Of a stretch of DNA of 64,000 nt, positions 63,724 to 64,000 are shown in pieces. The notes under the pieces were generated by a model, which was not told the DNA's origin, made no database searches, and saw nothing but the letters and a program-made list of their open reading frames with translations. Every line of letters starts with the position of its first letter. The first letter of the stretch is position 1. The position numbers and the translations under genes are program-made. The DNA is from DASQDN01 sp963833675 (GTDB lineage Bacteria > Acidobacteriota > Terriglobia > Bryobacterales > Bryobacteraceae). The stretch is taken from the NCBI GenBank assembly GCA_963833675.1, contig CAWHYW010000021.1:57659-121658 (forward strand), in the 5' to 3' direction.

Positions 63724-64000
63724 AGAGAATCGTGTCCTACTCCCGCGCAGCGGTGACCGTTCTACCGGAAACGGTCGTCAGTCGTTGGACGGAAGCGACG
63801 GAGGCGACGGAAGCGTTCTGGGAACCGACGCTGGATCAATTGCATCGACAGCACCGCTTGGCGGTCATTGGGGCCGGCCTCGCAATTCCAGACTCGCCGG
63901 CGTACGCGAATGCCGTGCTCATTCTCGGCGGCGAGAAGCCGCAAGTGTTCATCCAGCGTGTTCCCGTTCCTATCGGCATGTGGCGCCCGTTCGGCGTCGG
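63724..64000 (+). pseudogene. TraB-like / carbon-nitrogen hydrolase fragment (runs off right edge)
   Basis: The frame reads AVTVLPETVVSRWTEATEAT, FWEPTLDQLHRQHRLAVIGA, GLAIPDSPAYANAVLILGG and QVFIQRVPVPIGMWRPFGVG to the window end. VLPET carries the nitrilase-type glutamate. The NAVLILG...QRVPVPxGMWRPF pattern matches apolipoprotein-N-acyltransferase-like proteins annotated as conjugal transfer protein TraB. The 5' part is cut at the transposon end. It hints that the flanking DNA was once a conjugative element. Confidence 0.55.

Noticed and set aside
1..64000. CRISPR arrays, tRNA or rRNA genes
   Set aside because: No regularly spaced direct repeats and no tRNA T-loop/acceptor combinations or rRNA landmarks were seen by eye; short tRNA-like matches (for example near 17060) lie inside coding sequence.

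Overview
The window looks like a chromosomal contig from a soil Acidobacteriota (Bryobacterales/Solibacter-like). This is inferred from gene content: a TonB-dependent receptor with an N-terminal carboxypeptidase-regulatory-like domain, planctomycete-type cytochrome (PSCyt1) and sulfatase remnants, many two-component systems, GC-rich coding and a dense load of IS66/IS6/IS256/IS630-type elements. No rRNA, tRNA or CRISPR array was seen.

Layout. 1-8.0 kb: a minus-strand run, in transcription order ppk2-like kinase, ROK glucokinase, xylulokinase, priA, GNAT acetyltransferase, DUF3108 protein and a secreted protein cut by the window edge. 8.0-11.4 kb: a TetR regulator with a readable promoter and operator, a short SDR-like gene, a truncated HlyD adaptor and a convergent PhoD phosphatase. 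11.4-13.7 kb: Rrf2 regulator, SIMPL protein, STAS protein and a small membrane-anchored protein. 13.8-16.4 kb: a Cpx-like module (sensor, regulator, divergent Spy/CpxP protein) with TTTAC half-sites between them. 16.4-20.5 kb: a GT-C-like membrane protein and a processive family-2 glycosyltransferase. 20.8-26.2 kb: a membrane protein, a BtuB-like receptor, two TPR proteins and RNase III, all broken by frameshifts. 26.5-48.0 kb: almost entirely intact genes: transporter, VOC protein, nitrilase, a 1364-residue hybrid kinase overlapping a receiver-adenylate cyclase, a sulfite-oxidase-like enzyme, an IS1202-like element with a 16-bp target duplication, HPF, Rnk, an NtrB/NtrC pair, a universal stress protein, a LytS/LytTR pair and a TonB receptor. 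48.5-64 kb: a patchwork of mobile elements and cut-off genes around one intact amino acid permease.

Two themes stand out. First, a 4.4-kb unit (59331-63723) is bounded by 23-bp inverted repeats (one mismatch). It carries IS66 tnpA, tnpB and tnpC together with a DUF4338 gene (the family of DruA from the Druantia anti-phage system), a serine resolvase and a small WYL-like gene. It reads as an IS66-type transposon with its own resolvase and a defence-related passenger. Second, single-base frameshifts are frequent and unevenly spread. They hit genes expected to be important (priA, rnc) as well as IS genes, so many are more likely residual sequencing indels than gene death. For those genes, spans are given for the reconstructed gene and the frame breaks are noted.

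Functionally the intact part is signalling-heavy: an envelope-stress phosphorelay, a large phosphorelay with cAMP output, NtrBC, and LytS/LytTR next to a TonB receptor, alongside ribosome hibernation and stress proteins.
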